DNA from: Betaproteobacteria bacterium
Lineage (GTDB): Bacteria > Pseudomonadota > Gammaproteobacteria > Burkholderiales > Rhodocyclaceae
Length of the DNA: 64,000 bases
Reading direction: 5' to 3'
Assembly (NCBI GenBank): GCA_016720065.1
Contig: JADJXY010000002.1
Span: 8,501-72,500 of the forward strand
Shown here: piece after piece, positions 63,357 through 64,000 of the stretch
Layout of the letters: every line of letters begins with the position of its first letter
Numbering within the stretch: position 1 is the stretch's first letter
Position numbers and translations under genes: made by a program
The notes under the pieces: model-generated
What the model was told of the DNA's origin: nothing
The model's input: the letters and a program-made list of their open reading frames with translations, nothing else
The model's database searches: none

Positions 63357-63423
63357 GAACCTAAAGCTAAGCACAGGCGTTGTGCTTAGCTTTGGCTTCT
63401 GGCCAAAAAGCTTAAATGCTGTT

Positions 63424-63435
63424 TGCTCTTTAACA
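63424..63435 (+). promoter_or_regulatory. boxA antitermination element before 23S
   Basis: TGCTCTTTAACA is a perfect boxA, placed between tRNA-Ala and the 23S gene as in other proteobacterial rRNA operons. Confidence 0.85.
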
Positions 63436-63583
63436 AAACGGAAGAAGGTTGTATCACTCGTTGCCGACAAGAAGGCGAGTGGTACGTGTGATTGCATCTG
63501 ATATTGACGCTTACAGCTAGGCGTTGATATCGGCACAAATGAGTTGCCTATGGCCACTCTCGGGAGAGAGTTCAAGGTTATAG

Positions 63584-64000
63584 GATCAAGCGACTAAGTG
63601 CATGTGGTGGATGCCTTGGCGATCACAGGCGACGAAGGACGTGCAAGCCTGCGTTAAGCCCCGGGGAGCTGGCAACGAAGCTTTGATCCGGGGATGTCCG
63701 AATGGGGAAACCCACTCCGCAAGGAGTATCCCAACCTGAATCCATAGGGTTGGGAGGCGAACCGGGTGAACTGAAACATCTAAGTAGCCCGAGGAAAAGA
63801 AATCAACCGAGATTCCCTAAGTAGTGGCGAGCGAACGGGGAAGAGCCTGCAAGTGATAGCAGCTTTGTTAATGGAACGGAATGGAAAGTCCGGCCGTAGT
63901 GGGTGATAGCCCCGTACATGAAAACATCGCTGTGGTACTAAGTTTGCGACAAGTAGGGCGGGGCACGTGAAACCCTGTCTGAACATGGGGGGACCATCCT
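63584..64000 (+). rRNA. rrl: 23S ribosomal RNA, 5' part
   Basis: The gene starts near GATCAAGCGACTAAGTG, corresponding to E. coli GGTTAAGCGACTAAG, and continues with GGTGGATGCCTTGGC. It is cut by the right edge of the window. Confidence 0.96.

Overview
The window reads as about 64 kb of a high-GC betaproteobacterial chromosome, most likely Rhodocyclales (Azospira/Dechloromonas-like). This is inferred from gene content: a full flagellar regulon with sigma-54 and sigma-28 sites, both a monomeric and a dimeric isocitrate dehydrogenase with AceK, several c4-type cytochromes, a flavocytochrome c sulfide dehydrogenase pair, and a betaproteobacterial-looking rRNA operon with tRNA-Ile and tRNA-Ala in the spacer. 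No database search was possible, so the genus is not fixed.

Layout. 1-6000: an OmpR-type response regulator (cut by the window edge), a desaturase with a frameshift, dsbB, rpmG-rpmB, radC with a frameshift, and the coaBC-dut-cytochrome c4 operon. 6160-8130: a DUF779 gene and an aldehyde dehydrogenase under a near-perfect sigma-54 promoter. 8260-11503: a regulator fused to a binding-protein-like domain, a small unknown gene and two tandem TupA-like binding proteins without transporter genes. 11731-14224: fccAB and a divergent c4 cytochrome. 14336-14892: two inverted copies of a 210-bp repeat. 14972-22985: aceK, a GGDEF/EAL gene and two unrelated NADP isocitrate dehydrogenases.

23109-26586 is an accessory patch: a YefM-YoeB-type toxin-antitoxin pair, a VOC (glyoxalase-fold) gene with a hairpin-rich attC-like block behind it, an IS1182-family element and a truncated integron integrase. 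The orientations fit a decayed integron. It abuts fliN, after which the expected fliO-P-Q-R genes are missing.

26587-45822 is the flagellar region: fliN-M-L-K-J-I-H-G-F on the minus strand; a FleSR-type two-component pair and fliE on the plus strand; then an EptA-family phosphoethanolamine transferase and a coupled operon of flaG-fliD-fliS-fliT, a second fliK, a stand-alone FlhB C-domain and a YcgR-type PilZ protein, with fliC at its head. 46052-57350 is a probable flagellin-glycosylation island: a TPR/glycosyltransferase-like protein, a methyltransferase-TPR-glycosyltransferase fusion and a 1566-residue protein with four glycosyltransferase-like parts. An AbiE-like two-gene module of lower GC sits inside it, with a nuclease-fold/winged-helix protein and a nucleotidyltransferase preceded by two operator palindromes.

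57378-64000: a diguanylate cyclase, an unusual tRNA-Thr, an IclR regulator, an orphan ParA, initiator tRNA-Met, and an rRNA operon with promoter, boxA, 16S, tRNA-Ile, tRNA-Ala and the start of 23S.
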